64,000 bases of DNA from Jackrogersella multiformis (lineage: Eukaryota > Ascomycota > Sordariomycetes > Xylariales > Hypoxylaceae): the NCBI GenBank assembly GCA_902806575.1, contig CADCXD010000010.1:1674001-1738000 (forward strand), in the 5' to 3' direction. Positions 34,030 through 46,863 of this stretch are shown piece after piece. The position numbers and the translations under genes were made by a program. Under the pieces are notes generated by a model that ran no database searches, was not told the origin of the DNA, and worked only from the letters and a program-made list of their open reading frames with translations. The first letter of the stretch is position 1. Each line of letters opens with the position of its first letter.

Positions 34030-34320
34030 TGCTCGGTACCTAGGTACCTACGCCGATATCAAGTGTACCTACCTAACCTTGCCTGCCTTATTAATGAGGT
34101 TTATCGAGACTTCCAAGTCTTTGTCTTCGAACCTCAAAAGTTCGATGTTGTTAAATGATAACTACATATGTAGGTACCTAAGGCAGCTCAATTATATAAG
34201 CAATAGTTATAGCTTTTATCTTCCAATCGACAAATTCATTTACGAAACATACATAGGTACCTAACTACATAACCATAACACCAAGATATCTACAGGTACC
34301 TAAGTACCTAGGTATGTCAG
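34030..34320. repeat. Cluster of palindromic TACCTAGGTA-type words
   Basis: GTACCTAGGTACCTACG near 34036-34052, then GTAGGTACCTAAGG, ATAGGTACCTAACT and GGTACCTAAGTACCTAGG further along. No coding sequence overlaps. Confidence 0.6.
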
Positions 34321-37300
34321 GAGCGTTGAGATCTCAGCCCTGGAGGTATCATCATCTATCAGATCCTGTACATCCATTCCATTAGGTATACCTAATTGCT
34401 ACTATTACTATTACTTACATACATGCCTACCTTCTTATAATATTCTTATGTGTTATCCTCACAATGCATACCTTAGTACCGTGTGTGCCACCACTCGCAC
34501 GCAGGTAGAGAATTGTTTTCTTCTTCTTTCAAAAACCCCATTCCGTAAACAAACACCTCGCCCAGCATAAGGGTGTACTTCTCGAGGTAGTCCCGGGTCG
34601 TCCAGTACCTATCCATACCATTCGTGCGCAATCACTCGCCGAGGCCCCTCCGCATGCAGAATCACAACCAAATCATCCGAGTACAACTGTAATGTACAGC
34701 GCAATCCAATCTCTACTCACCACTTTCGACCAACCAGTCTTTACACGTATCGACGGCATGAATCACTGCCTGTATGATCCTTGCCCGCCTTAGAAGGTGG
34801 GTTCTTCGAAATTCTGCCATCGTCTCCTGACTGGCACTCGAAAGTCACTTGGTGCCACTTGGTATGTTCCGCTTACCGGTAGTATAAATATATCGAGATT
34901 TCATAAGGCCAAGATACAATAAAAATGAGGCCTATTGGTTTATTAATAAGCCGGATACGCCTAACATACTATGACCTCCGGTATCGCTGACCTACCGTCA
35001 TAGCTAATTAAACGGTTTTTGTGTAAGTCGGTATCGATTGATTTTATGCAAGTTTTCTACATAGTAGAGTAGTTCACCAATACATAGCATCGGCCAGTTT
35101 CCAGTCCACGGGCTTTGTTTGGCTCTCACATTCGCCAATTTCTCATAACTGAAAAGCAGCAGCCAATGAGTCGTCTCGCAAGGCATGACAAGCGTTGCGG
35201 AGTCTTGGGTGAACCTACGATCCACTCTTGTTGATCTCACCCTCATTACCGCACACAAGATCCCAATGCCAGTCTTGGAAGCCTCTTGATAGGCCTATAA
35301 CAGTGCCCGCTCAACCTTAGCGCAGACGAGATCCCACGACTGCTTCTCCGAAGCCAATAGGCATGCAGGTAGAAATGGTAGGCAGCTGATTGACTGTCTG
35401 TCTAACCGTACAGGTGAGCAACATGTGGCCTCGTACTATTTATGGCAATGGCTATCCTACACAGTGGTGCAGTCATGCTGTATTAACCATTCTCATCTTT
35501 TTAAGATATGATCGAACATTTTCTTATATTAGGTATATAGGTATACATATATTCCGTTTAGTTGGATCCTCTAAACTCGGACACGCTGAGCGCCAAACAT
35601 AATACATGCTGAGTTGTAAGTAACAAGAAATTGTACGGTTATTCTGCCTCGCACGCTTACAGCCATTAGTATGATTATATGATTACTGGCGGTGGATAAA
35701 ATACACTACAGTCCTGCATAAGTAGGTATCTTAATTACCTGGGTATATTTGGCTTATATATGCAAAACACATGAGCTTCAGTTGTGGTCACTGCTGGTTG
35801 GCCTTGGCTTGGTCGGTGGCGACAGCCACGCCAACGAAAGATAGTGAATAGAGCCAGAACCATAGAATAGGAGTGGGTACCGCGGTAAGTATTTCCATTG
35901 GTCAAACCTTTCTAACTATACGGATCTTGTTACAGAGAAAACGTTGCGTTGGACTACATTATAAGTACCTACCTAAGTAGGCTTTACATTCATCAAACCA
36001 CCACACAAAGAAAACTTGCCGAGTCCTCGAGCAGCAGCAAGTTCTCGTGACAATTCATACGTTCCGCCGTGATCCAGGCCTCATTAGACAACCAAGGGAG
36101 ATATGTTTGCTTGGTCAGATTATAAGCCACGTTCTTGAAAAAGGAGAGCAGCCTTACCAGGGCCACCCCCACGACTATCCGCCGAATCACCACTATGGAA
36201 AGAGAGCTTGTGGACATGAGGTAGTAACTAGCCGACGTGATCGAAGTGATAAACGAAACACTGTCTCGTGTGGGAAAGCTCAAATTCACGACCTAAGTAC
36301 CACGAGTATCAGAGAGATGGAAAGTCGATAACCCAATGGTGATGTATTCACTTTTTCAAACCAATAAATATATCCTTAACGACAAGCGTTCTACCATATC
36401 CCCCGACTTCGCCAAGACTAGTCGTTTGTTTCAACCAAACCAATTCGTTGTCTGTAACCTTGCTCTAGAAACACCATATGGGATTCGAATGCAACCGATG
36501 AGAAAGTCACCGTCGAATACGTCCCACTTAAAGCAGCTTTCTGCAATGCAATATCGAGATCTTAATATAAATCGGCACCAGGCGGAGACGAGAAAGGCCT
36601 GACGGAGCATGCTCCGGGCCGATTCGGATCGGAGTCTAGCAACGAACATCTCGGACATGGCGAAACGGGAAGCTACCTACCTAAGTAGTGCTAAATGCTT
36701 AAGGCCGAAGGTTAGTTCGTATATTCGAGGAAGTTAGCCGCCAAGCATATTACGTGACAACTGATTTTTCTCTCTCTTAACATCCTCTTCGTACTTAACC
36801 TAAGAACGTCGGTAGATGGAAGAATAGAAACCCCGGCTATACTTAAATGCAATCGTCACCAGCCAAGATATGACAGGTAGCTATCTTTAAAATCTCAGCG
36901 ACATCAATAGGCTGCTATTGGGATTGTAACCTGGTCCCCTGGGTCGATCTTTGCGTATGCACTTAAGGCCAGTAGTAATTCAATAGTCCCATTAACAAAT
37001 CCCGTAACCTCGGATTTGGGTTAATCAGACATCTATAGCTTTATCGACGCTTATAAGTGGCATAATAGGTAATAATGCTCATAAGTGCCGGGACTCGATC
37101 TAAGAGCATAGCCGTGAAGGCTTAACTTATTTACGAACTGTGTGGCTACTTAGGTAGGTATTGCTTACGCATACATCTCTTTTCGTCATAGCCAGAGGAG
37201 AGTCATATTAGAGAGGCGTACTTTGAGATAAAGCCGCGTCATGAAGTTCTGGGCATGATGCAAGAAATAAGTAGTTCGGGTGTAATGAAGCTAGGCTTTA

Positions 37301-38154
37301 GCAGCAGCAGTAGTCGGGGCGCTGGTTAGCCGGATAAACAAAAGAGCATACCTACTTTCAAGATCAACGTGTCGTCTTTCCTCCGCTCCGTCAACTCTTA
37401 ACGCCGGGATGCATAGTCTGAATAGGTACCTAAAGGGGTAAAATGTGAACCGGACACTGATATTAGATGAAGCTGCATCTAGAATTAGCTCCGTAAAATT
37501 CGGAGGGAATATATTTCCAATTAAGGTAGTCTTTCATTCCGATTTTACATCAGGTACCTCCTAGGTAAGGAAGGGCACTACTATATAGGGAAGTTCGGAT
37601 AGACCGCAGAGGAACAGCACCGAGATCTTCATTACGTCATCGAACGGTATTCGAAGGATGTACGAGCCTTTACATTAGGTAATAGCAGCATGCCTACACT
37701 AGACGGCAGCAACATACCTACATGTACATGGTAAGGACTTAAGTGGTATTTGAAGACAAGGTAGGTAGCTGGAGGTGTATGATTTCCGGTCGTAATACGG
37801 CATCTATACCCCCCTGTACCTGCCAAAATCTCACTGCTGTACACTATGCCTCGGCATTTACTACATGTACTTATATGTACCTGGTAGCACGGAAGGTAAG
37901 GTAAGTAATTATTATATAAATACCTACCTAGGTACTCTACTCGAATATAAAGTGGATATGGATTAAGAAATAAGCTTCGAACGTTGAGAACATTGCGACG
38001 TGAACGGTTAACTCTAAAATGTTTATTTTTATAATAAATTCTAAAATACACTAAACCTGACGGTTTACAAAGTTAGCTGTTTGCTTAAGGCGTTGGTTCT
38101 ATTAAGATATTGATGCTAATACAGTGCCCAGGTGTTGGTTAAAACTGTATATAA

Positions 38155-38445
38155 TATAGGTACCTAGACGTATCTATTAAAGTTTAAACTTGGAATGTTA
38201 CTAGACGCGTCAGGTACATGACTAGGTAGGTACGCACTTAGGTAGCTAGACCGTACGTACGTAGTAGGTAGCCCGTAGGTGTAAAATCAGCCCCAGCATC
38301 ATCCACAGGCATACGTACACTAGGTAGGCAGTGTGGACAGGTACCTAGGTGCCTACCTAGATTTTAATGCAGCAATTAGGCGATCCGAGCTTGTTTGTAC
38401 TTACCTTAGTAATGTAAAGTACATGATACCTAGGTAGTTCCCTGT
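38155..38445. repeat. Dense cluster of palindromic TACCTAGGTA-type words
   Basis: Numerous GGTACCTAG, ACTAGGTAGGTACG, CGTACGTACGTAG and GTACCTAGGTGCCTACC words occur in under 300 nt of gene-free DNA. Confidence 0.65.
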
Positions 38446-39971
38446 AACTGCTTATCACACACAGTTAAGCTACCTACACTAGTGTAGGTATTCGTGGGAA
38501 CTACTGCACATTCGATAACAGCCTCACTTGCCCCGCCCCGCTTTCTGTTCACTACCTTTAAGCAATCCGTCATATGTGCCTACCTAGGGTATGGTAGGTA
38601 TGCCGTTCTGCCCGTCCAGCCCGTCCTATTTGTCGCCTCCACCGCCTTCCCTGACTAGGTAGTACAGAGAGCTAGTTCAAGCTTGGGCCAACATCCACCC
38701 ATTTAAACTCGCTTTCCCCACACGCCAACGGTGTGAACTTATTTATTACCTACCTACCTACACTAGGTACTTTCAACACCTCAAAGCTTGACGCGAGGAA
38801 TTTATCTGCCTGCAGCAGCAAGTGCGAATTGCCGCCTCGAATCAATCAGTTAGGTACATTCCCACGGGTCAGTCGCATTCGCAATTCCTACCTCACTCTC
38901 CTTTACCAGTCCTTGATTCTTGATTCTCGATTCTTGATTTCTAAAGTTGCAACAATCTTTCAACTCTTCGAATCTCGAGTCCTCGACTACTCAAATTAAA
39001 ACGACCTAAACTAATTTATTAACTCAGGTTTAAGACCAACTTCAACTTCGCCAACCCACTGTGGCACTTGAAGTTTTACAGTTATCCATATAGATCTAGG
39101 TATCTACCTAGGTAGGCAGCGAGGCATCGTACGTGCTTAGGCTAGTATCGGGGGTTCGGCTCCAGGTTCTCATACGTTCAATCAATTTAGGTAGGTACCT
39201 CTCTTTTTCGTCTCCCCTTCTCCTCATAGGCATTATTGAAACACCTTCCCCTCCTGACCTCCTGAGCACTGAACACTGAGCCGATCAGCGGTGTCTGCCT
39301 CGGACCACTTCTCTCCCTAAGGTTTCTCTATTCTCCCCATCAAACACATTAATTCCGTCATTTCCTCACAACCAGCATCGCATCGATCATTCATCCATCC
39401 ATCCGTACCTATCTATCCACCTATCTTTTTATCTTTTCTTCTTCTCATCATTATCTTCGTCAGCACCATCTACACTAGTTTGTCGATGCTGATGATTTGT
39501 AAATCATAGTCGTTGGCCCTTTCACCTACACACCTTGGCTCGGCCCTTGATTGAGGCCACGCACGATACGGTTCTTGAAGCTGACCGCCTAAATCTAATA
39601 AGTACGGTAACCTGTACCACAAACACCGTCCCCCGATAGCAACCACCTGACCACTTGACAATTAGTAATCTGCTTGTCTTCAGTATGTAATATCCTGGTC
39701 TCTCTTTCCTTCTTATCCTACCCTACCTACCCAAATGTATCGTTCAATCCGCTTCTAAGGTTCCCTCCATACTCAAGCCAGGTGCCACCGTTTGCACCAC
39801 CTTTCCACTATTTCTCACCATTTCTTACTACATCAAAGCTCTTAGCTGAGTCTATTGCTTTGTCTAGAATTGGCGGACGCCCGACCCGACACCTTCTTCT
39901 TTATCCTTTTTACAATCTGACGAAACTCTAACCCTAACTAGATCTATTCCCCCACTAGTCCTCCGGTCAAG

Positions 39972-42927
39972 ATGGCTTCGTCATCTACTCCGGATACCCT
40001 GATCACCCTCAAGGTTAACTTCGATGGTATGACCCGTCGATTCAAGCTCCCTCTGCGCGAGCTTGTTGTGTCTACATTGGAGGATAAGGTGAGCCAACTC
40101 AAATTCAACCGTTGCAAAAAGTCTTATCCCAAGCAATATATATCCTATTCTTCATTTATCTCCTACCCTACCCATACAAACTATCCATCTACTAACATCA
40201 CATTGTTCCTAGCTTCGAGCTTTCTTGCAGATTCCTGTTGGAACTACCGCCGCATTTGAGCGCTATTCCGATTCGGCTGCCTCTTACATTTTACTACACC
40301 CAACCAACATCCCTGCGTACAAACAACTCTACCGAGCTGCTAAGGCTAAGCAAAAGTTAAAGCTTCGAGTTACTACACAGGTCAAGCCCGAGCCTGAGCC
40401 CGAGCCTGAGTCCGTGCCCGAACCCGAACCTGAACCCGAGGTCGAGGATACTGAGGCCCTTCAGCCTGTTGCTATCGAGGATGCACCCGAGCCTGAGTCG
40501 AAGGATGCTGAGCCTATTGCCCGTGATCCGTCACCAACTCTGACGCCTGAAGTCCCAGCCACTACCGAGACCCCTACCAAGACCCCTACAGAGGCTTCTA
40601 CTACAATCCTAGAGACAATTGCGGTGTCTGACATTCATTCAAATCTGCCTGATTTCATTCATAGGTGGCGTACATACGGCACACCTAAAATTCATCTGAG
40701 ACGAGACGACAATGGCAAGGAAGTAGTCGATTTGGTCAGCTCTGTATCCACATATCCGGTTGAGCCCCTTATTGCATTCGAGTCCAGCGAGGAAGTGTCA
40801 TCAGGTCTGGAGAGCACAACCCGAAGCCCTTTCTCTCAGTATTCATCAAGATTGTCTGAAGTTGCCGACCTAATGGTCGAAGCCTGCAAGAATCAGGAAA
40901 CTCCGTCTGCCGCGAGTACCCCGATACATCAAGAGATCCCAGAAGTCCAATTCCCCGAGATCAAAGCAGCTACAATTAAGGTAGAGGAAGAGGAAGTCAA
41001 GCAGGACGAGACTATGGATATGCCTAGTTGTCCCAAACGCGCATTCACTGTCTGCTGTAACAGCTGTGACCGAGCTGTTCCTGATGCTCATTTCCACTGT
41101 TCCACTTGCGATGATGGTGACTTCGATCTATGTCAGGATTGCGTCAACCAGGGCATTACCTGCTATGGTGACGGCCACTGGCTCATAAAGCGAACCATTA
41201 AAGATGGCCAGATCAACTACAGCACCACCCACGTTGCTCCCCAACCCCCCAAACCCCAGCCGAAGAAGGAGGCTCCTACCCCTTCGGTAACCCTTCCCAT
41301 TAGGCCCGCTGAGAGTGCAAACTGGACACCCACCTGGGGAACCGCCTACAACGATCGCACCTGCAACTGCTGTGTTCAGGATTTCCCGGGAGAGGATTTC
41401 CTACATTGCACAAAATGCGATGATTACGACCTCTGCAAGACCTGCTTTGCCAAAGACAAGCACGGTCATCATCCTGGGCACGGTTTTGTCCCTGCCGTGA
41501 AGGGCACAGTCTTCGAGGACTCCGTATCTTCGCGTCTGGCTCCTGGCCGAAATGCCGTTCACAATGCTATCTGTGATGGCTGCGATAAATACGTACGGGG
41601 TATTCGACACAAGTGCCTTGACTGCCCCGATTGGGATTACTGCTCGGAGTGTGTCCAAAGCGCCGGTTTCATCCACGCAGGTCATCGTTTCGTAACTGTA
41701 TACGAGCCTTTGGCCGACCGAAAAAAGCAACCCGCATTTCGCACCGCACACTACGGCATCTGCTGTGATGGTCCTTTGTGTGCAGCCTCCCGTGGCGGCT
41801 CATCGAAGTACATCGCCGGCGTGCGCTACAAATGTGCTGTGTGCCACGATACCGACTTCTGCGAGAACTGCGAGGCTAGTCCTGCTAACACGCACAACAA
41901 GACACACCCCTTGATCAAGTTCAAGACACCAGTACGCCATGTCAGCGTCACCACTACTGGCGAGCACGAGGATGGCCAGCGTCTGCCCACGATGGGTGAC
42001 CGCGTTGCTGTAGCCACGGCTAAAGCTGCTTCAGCTCATGCGAGAATTGCCGCCACGCGCATGCAAACTGTAGTGGATGTGGAGCCCACCGAGCAGGAGC
42101 CATCTAAGCCGGAGGAGAGTGAAGAGGTCCAGGTCAAGAATGAAGAAGCGGACCCCAAGGTGGTGACTTTGGCTGAGAAGCAGCCCACCCCGCCTGACCT
42201 TGTCGCCGTCTTCCAGCATGACAGAGTTGCCGATGGAACTGTTCTACCCCCGAACCACACTTTCGAGCAGGTTTGGGTTCTCCGGAACGAGGGTACGATT
42301 CCTTGGCCGGCCGGCTGCTCGGTCAAGTTCGTTGGTGGTGACTACATGGGAGCTGTCGATCCCACCCACCCTGCCGGAATTCATGAGCTGGTCTCGGCTT
42401 CGGAGTCGACTGTCTGCTACAATGCGCTCAATCCCGGCCAAGAATTTTCCTTCACCGTGTTGATGCGTACTCCTGACCGAGAGGGTAAAGTGATCTCATA
42501 TTGGCGACTAACCACCCCCGATGGTGTCAAATTCGGCCACAAGTTGTGGTGTGATGTAACCGTCCAGGCGCCTCCTAAGGTTACGGAGTCCCTGCGCGAG
42601 GACGAAGAAGTTGACGGCTCGTCACCTGCTCCTAAGCTGGCTGAGAGCCAGATGATTATTCCCAAGCTGGTGCACGAATCGCCATCTGCCAGCATGCACG
42701 AGAACGCTCAACCGGAAGGCGAAATTGAGACGGAGACTGAGGCGGACACACTCGCACAATCTGTGCGCGATGAGCAGGAGGAGGAGGACGATTTCGAGGA
42801 CTGCGGTGAAGATGAGGAGTGGGCCGAATCTGAGGAGGGTTTCATGACTGATGAGGAGTACGATATCCTCGATGCGTCAGACGAGGAGTACCTGTCAGAG
42901 CAGCGCAAGCCGGCGTCTAAGAAGTAA
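39972..42927 (+). CDS. NBR1: NBR1-like selective autophagy receptor (PB1, four ZZ fingers, FW domain)
   Basis: NBR1 proteins recruit cargo such as peroxisomes or vacuolar hydrolases to autophagy or endosomal membranes. The model is join(39972..40088, 40213..42927), 943 aa; splicing joins LEDK to LRAFLQIPVG and completes an N-terminal PB1 domain (about residues 10-90). Then a Glu/Pro-rich linker; four ZZ-type zinc fingers at about 318-368, 423-468, 488-537 and 553-612 with paired CxxC motifs; and the NBR1-specific four-tryptophan FW domain at about 710-822, with VWVLRNEGTIPWPAG and SYWRLTTPDG. The C-terminus is very acidic and contains EEYDIL, a candidate Atg8-binding motif at about 922-925. 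No UBA domain is seen, as in other fungal members. Confidence 0.92.
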
Positions 42928-43644
42928 AGGGAAGTGAAGCGAAGATGTCAAACCATCTATACCTCGGTCCCGAGAGTCCTGGCCTGTCGGGACATTTCAG
43001 TTTTAGGGGAGTGGGCCTAGGGAGGAAAGCAGGGGCGTTGTTTTAGTGTGTTATCGATTTCCTCTTTTCATCTCTCGGTGCGAATTCCTCGGAGTACCTG
43101 ATCACTGACGATTTGTTTCTTATCGGTCAAAGGAGGTTAGCATGGCCTCTACGAATCTCAACCACATTCCACTCATTAGATAAGTAATAGGAACAGATTG
43201 GCATCGCGGGAGCTGTAGGGATAGGGACCGGTAGCTCAATCTACTCTTTTATTTGTATTAGGTTGTGTGAACAATGTACTTTTCGGTACTACTACTACTG
43301 CGCGGCATTAATTCAGTTTTTCTTATGTTACTATCTCACTGGCGTCACCCGGGAAGTGAATGTTATTTAATGGTAATTTGAATACCCGCATAAATAATCT
43401 AAGTACCTAGTGGTGGTAGGTATTATCAAAAATTAAACAAAAATAAAGCCTTCTATACTTAGGTAACTTCGGGTTTCCTGTATGATATCTAGCCCCTAGG
43501 TATATGTACATAATCCTCTCTATGGGGCGGTTTTAAAAGATGCATGTAGTTAGACGCAGTGAGTCGATTTGCCCCACTCTTGGATAGGTACCTAGGTACC
43601 TTAGGTAGGTAATTCAGCCGCCGAAGACTTAGTGTAGAAAGGGA

Positions 43645-43673
43645 CCCCCTCGCCCCCTCGCCCCCTCGCCCCC
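43645..43673. repeat. CCCCCTCG tandem repeat, 3.6 copies
   Basis: Three perfect copies of the octamer at 43645, 43653 and 43661 plus a partial CCCCC, read directly. Confidence 0.85.
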
Positions 43674-44107
43674 ACACATTCCCGAGCTCCACCGAGATTC
43701 TAGCCATTGACAGGGGGCAGCAGGGGTTAGTTGGGAAAGTGATAGTCTTCGCTGCTGGAAGTCGCTTTGGTGCAAGTTGTCCTCTAATATCGATTAGCTA
43801 CTAAGAGGAGAGGGAAAAGGAAAAAAAAAAAAGGGTACGAGACCCGACAACACCTTTCACATTCGTCGATGCCGAACACCACCACCAAACATTTCCTGGC
43901 CTAATCCGATATCGATCCTCGTCAATAGATTCCGATAACCTCTCTTCCGGTCCTCGAATAAAATAAATAAAAAAACAGATGCCGTGTTAGCACCGCCCCC
44001 TAGCCAGACGTCTCGGGGAGAACTGCTGCGAGCGCGTTCGTGAAGTCGAGATCGCATACGAGGCTTGGTTGGTCGGGTTGGTACTGGATAGGTAGGTATA
44101 TATATAT

Positions 44108-44165
44108 ACGGATACTTAATACTGGATACCGGATACCGGCTACTGTATACTGGATAGAGGATAGT
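44108..44165 (+). repeat. Imperfect GGATAC/GGATA repeat before ERV41
   Basis: Variants such as GGATACTTAATACTGGATACC, GGATACCGG and TGGATAGAGGATAG recur within 60 nt directly upstream of the ERV41 start, probably in its 5' UTR or promoter. Confidence 0.55.
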
Positions 44166-44191
44166 GGGTAGCGAGAGGATCTCCCGTCACG

Positions 44192-45635
44192 ATGAACAGC
44201 TACGACGAGAAGAGTCGCTACAATGACGAGCCGGAACCGAATGGCTTCGTGCGCGCCTTCGACGCTTTTCGTAAGTTGCGCCTACTTCTTTATCTACCCT
44301 CCCTTTCTTTTCTTTCCTTTCCCTTGCACTTCCCTTCCTGCTGCCCTGCCCCCTAGAGGAGTCGAGTCGAGTCGAGCTAGGCCAGCCCAGCTAACCAGCG
44401 ACATGGTTAACCGGCTCCAGCGAAATCGAAACCCCAGTACGTGACGCGCACCTCGGGAGGTGGGAAGTGGACGATAGTGATGTCGGTGGTGTCGTGCGTG
44501 CTGCTGTGGTCGGAGCTAGGGCGGTGGTGGCAGGGCGAGGAGACGCACACGTTCGCGGTCGAGAAGGGCGTCGGCCACAGCATGCAGATCAACCTCGACA
44601 TCGTGGTCAAGATGAAGTGCAAGGACCTGCACGTCAACGTCCAGGACGCCGCCGGCGACCGCATCCTCGCCGCCTCCCGCCTCCAGGAGGACGCCACCAG
44701 CTGGGGCCAGTGGGTCGACGCCAAGGGCGTCCACAAGCTGGGCAAGGACGACCACGGCCGCGCCGTCACCGGCGCCGGCTGGCACGACGAGGGCTTCGGC
44801 GAGGAGCACGTCCACGACATCGTCGCCATCGGCCGCAAGAAGGCCCGCTGGGGCAAGACCCCCAGGCTCTGGGGCGCAGAGGCCGATAGCTGCCGCATCT
44901 ACGGCAGCCTGGATCTGAACAAGGTCCAGGGCGATTTCCACATCACCGCGCGAGGGCACGGGTACGCCGAGGCTGGGACGCATTTGGACCACGGTGGTAA
45001 GTGCGATTATTCGCGGCTTTATTTCGTTCCCCCCTTTCTCCCCCCTTTCCCTTTTCCCTTCTTATTACCAATGTGAGATCAGGTGAGGTGAGAGTTGGAA
45101 GAGTCGAAAAGAGCAACGCTAACTAACCCGCCCCCTTCCCCCCCTTACAGCCTTCAACTTCTCGCACGTCGTCTCGGAGCTCTCGTTCGGGCCGTACTAC
45201 CCGTCGCTCGTGAACCCGCTGGACCGCACCATCAACCTTGCGGAGTCGCACTTCTACAAGTTCCAGTACTTCATGTCGGTGGTCCCGACCGTGTACAGCG
45301 TGCAGCGGGGGTCGGGGTCGGCGGCGCCGGCCGGCCGCACCATCCACACCAACCAGTACGCGGTGACGGAGCAGAGCAAGGAGATCAGCGAGCGCATGGT
45401 CCCCGGGCTGTTCTTCAAGTACGACATCGAGCCCATCCTGCTGCACGTCGAGGAGCGCCGCGACGGCCTCCTCACCTTCGCCATCAAGGTCGTCAACATC
45501 CTCAGCGGCGTCCTCGTCGCCTGCCACTGGGGCTTCACCCTCAGCGAGTGGCTGCGCGAGGTCGTCGGCCGCCGCCGCAGGAACCACAACCACAGCGAGG
45601 GCGTCATCGGCGCCAAGGCCGGCTACGACGATTGA
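44192..45635 (+). CDS. ERV41: ERV41/ERGIC2-type COPII vesicle cargo receptor
   Basis: Erv41 forms a complex with Erv46 that cycles between ER and Golgi and returns escaped ER residents. The model is join(44192..44270, 44421..44996, 45151..45635), 379 aa. The N-terminus carries FDAFPKSKPQYVTRTSGGG and the first membrane span (WTIVMSVVSCVLLW, about 42-58); a long lumenal region follows with CRIYGSLDLNKVQGDFHITA and FNFSHVVSELSFG; the second span is near the C-terminus (VVNILSGVLVACHWGF). The double-span topology with a large lumenal domain fits the family. Third codon positions are almost all G or C, in contrast with NBR1 upstream. Confidence 0.92.
44358..44377 (+). repeat. (GAGTC)n pentamer in ERV41 intron 1
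   Basis: Three to four copies of GAGTC/GTCGA lie inside the first ERV41 intron. Confidence 0.6.
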
Positions 45636-45815
45636 TCGCGTCGCCCTGTCTGTCTGTCTGCGTAACGACCTGGCGTGTCGAATAATATTAGGTAACCTAG
45701 GTTTTAGGAACGTTATGTACACGGCCTAAGAAAGTAAGTAAATAGGCAAAGCATAGCAAAGCAAAGCAAGCGAGCGTCGCTACGACGACGACGACGGAGG
45801 CCGCGTTCCTCGGCT

Positions 45816-45836
45816 TGTCTGTCTGTCTGTCTGTCT
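45816..45836. repeat. (GTCT)n microsatellite
   Basis: About five GTCT units. A second, shorter tract with the same unit lies at about 45646-45660 immediately after the ERV41 stop. Confidence 0.75.
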
Positions 45837-46034
45837 ATCTGTATGTACCACTAGCCAGGAGGGAAGAAAAGCCATCAGGAGCCGGGCGCGCAAAAGGCGA
45901 GAGGAAAAGGGAGGGGAAGAAGGAAAGAAAAAAGAGAAAACAAAAGAAAGGAAAGGAAAGGAAAGAAAAGGAGGGAAATGATACACCAATCCGAGTTTTG
46001 ATCAACCACCTTTGTCTGGGTATTAGTTCGGTTC

Positions 46035-46053
46035 TTTTTTTTTTTTTTTTTTT
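46035..46053. repeat. 19-nt poly-T run
   Basis: Homopolymer T run on the plus strand in the convergent 3' region. Confidence 0.7.
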
Positions 46054-46863
46054 CTTCCCTATTCCCCTTTTTGGGGGTTGGGGTCTGGGTGTCTGTAAAT
46101 CTCATATCTCATATCGACCGGAGTTTGGCGAGTAGGGACCTAGAGGGAGGGACGGAGGGAAGCCAGTTCTGCATATTTATATTTATATTCATATCTATAG
46201 GGATCTAGCGTGAATATTAAACTTAAGCATTTGAGCACTTGAAAGCGATGTCTTGGACTTGGACTTGAGAGATTATTCTTGGATTCGGCTTTGCTGGGGC
46301 TATTGTGTTGGTGTTCCTATCGCATTTTCCATCGTCTATGTACGGAGAAGTAGCATCGATGCGGAGTAGATAAAGGGAATGGAGAAAAGGGGTAGGTACC
46401 TAAGGGATTGAAAACTGCTGATGCATAGCATGCTACACAATACAAGGAGAGAATCCGAAGGTCTACGTCTAGCTCTAAGTTAGGAGGTCTTGAATCATGC
46501 ATGTACGTATGTTATATAAGATATGAAGCTGTACCTGGGTTGGTAGGTTAGCCACATAGACAGCGAGTTTCTAACGCATACTCGCTTATTCCAATTCCCT
46601 CCCGAACTCCTAGCAAAGCATTTCCCTTTGCCGACATTGATTGTCCTCCCTAGCCACTGTTAAAATGAGCGGGCCCCATGAACTAGATATGCATGGTTTG
46701 GTCGAGGACTGTCGGGATGCCCTGTTTATCGATGCTTTATAATGCATGTATATAACGTCCTTTCCATAGTTGCCTGTTCCAACGACCTCCAAACTACACA
46801 GCCGAGGTGGTTCTTTCGTAGCGCGGTGTCGGCCGTCCAACTTGATCCGGTCATCTCGATTCT

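Larger units (their letters stand above)
32919..39971. other. Gene-poor block of about 7 kb
   Basis: The first 600 nt are the Barentsz 5' region, including a (ACGGTG)n tract at about 33031-33054. The last 700-800 nt, pyrimidine-rich, are probably the NBR1 leader. In between I see no protein domain, tRNA or transposon end; open frames are short and without recognisable features. Palindromic TACCTAGGTA-type words are frequent. Confidence 0.55.
42928..44191. other. Intergenic region between NBR1 and ERV41
   Basis: NBR1 3' UTR, then AT-rich DNA with GGTACCTAGGTACC near 43588-43602, a CCCCCTCG tandem repeat at 43645-43673, a poly-A run near 43821, and an imperfect GGATAC repeat from about 44110 to 44165 just before ERV41. 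No gene recognised. Confidence 0.5.
45636..46863. other. Convergent intergenic region with simple repeats
   Basis: Holds ERV41 and FUSC-gene 3' ends. It contains two (TGTC)n tracts, a purine-only stretch at about 45860-45980, and a 19-T run at 46035-46053. No gene recognised. Confidence 0.55.

Noticed and set aside
35993..36602. Open frames of 88-98 codons on both strands in the gene-poor block
   Set aside because: Composition and lack of motifs or splice-extended continuity suggest chance frames; no transposase or polymerase motifs are present.
33655..38445. Palindrome-rich DNA as copies of a miniature inverted-repeat transposon
   Set aside because: Clusters differ in length and order, with no consistent ends, target duplications or internal core; described as short dispersed words instead.
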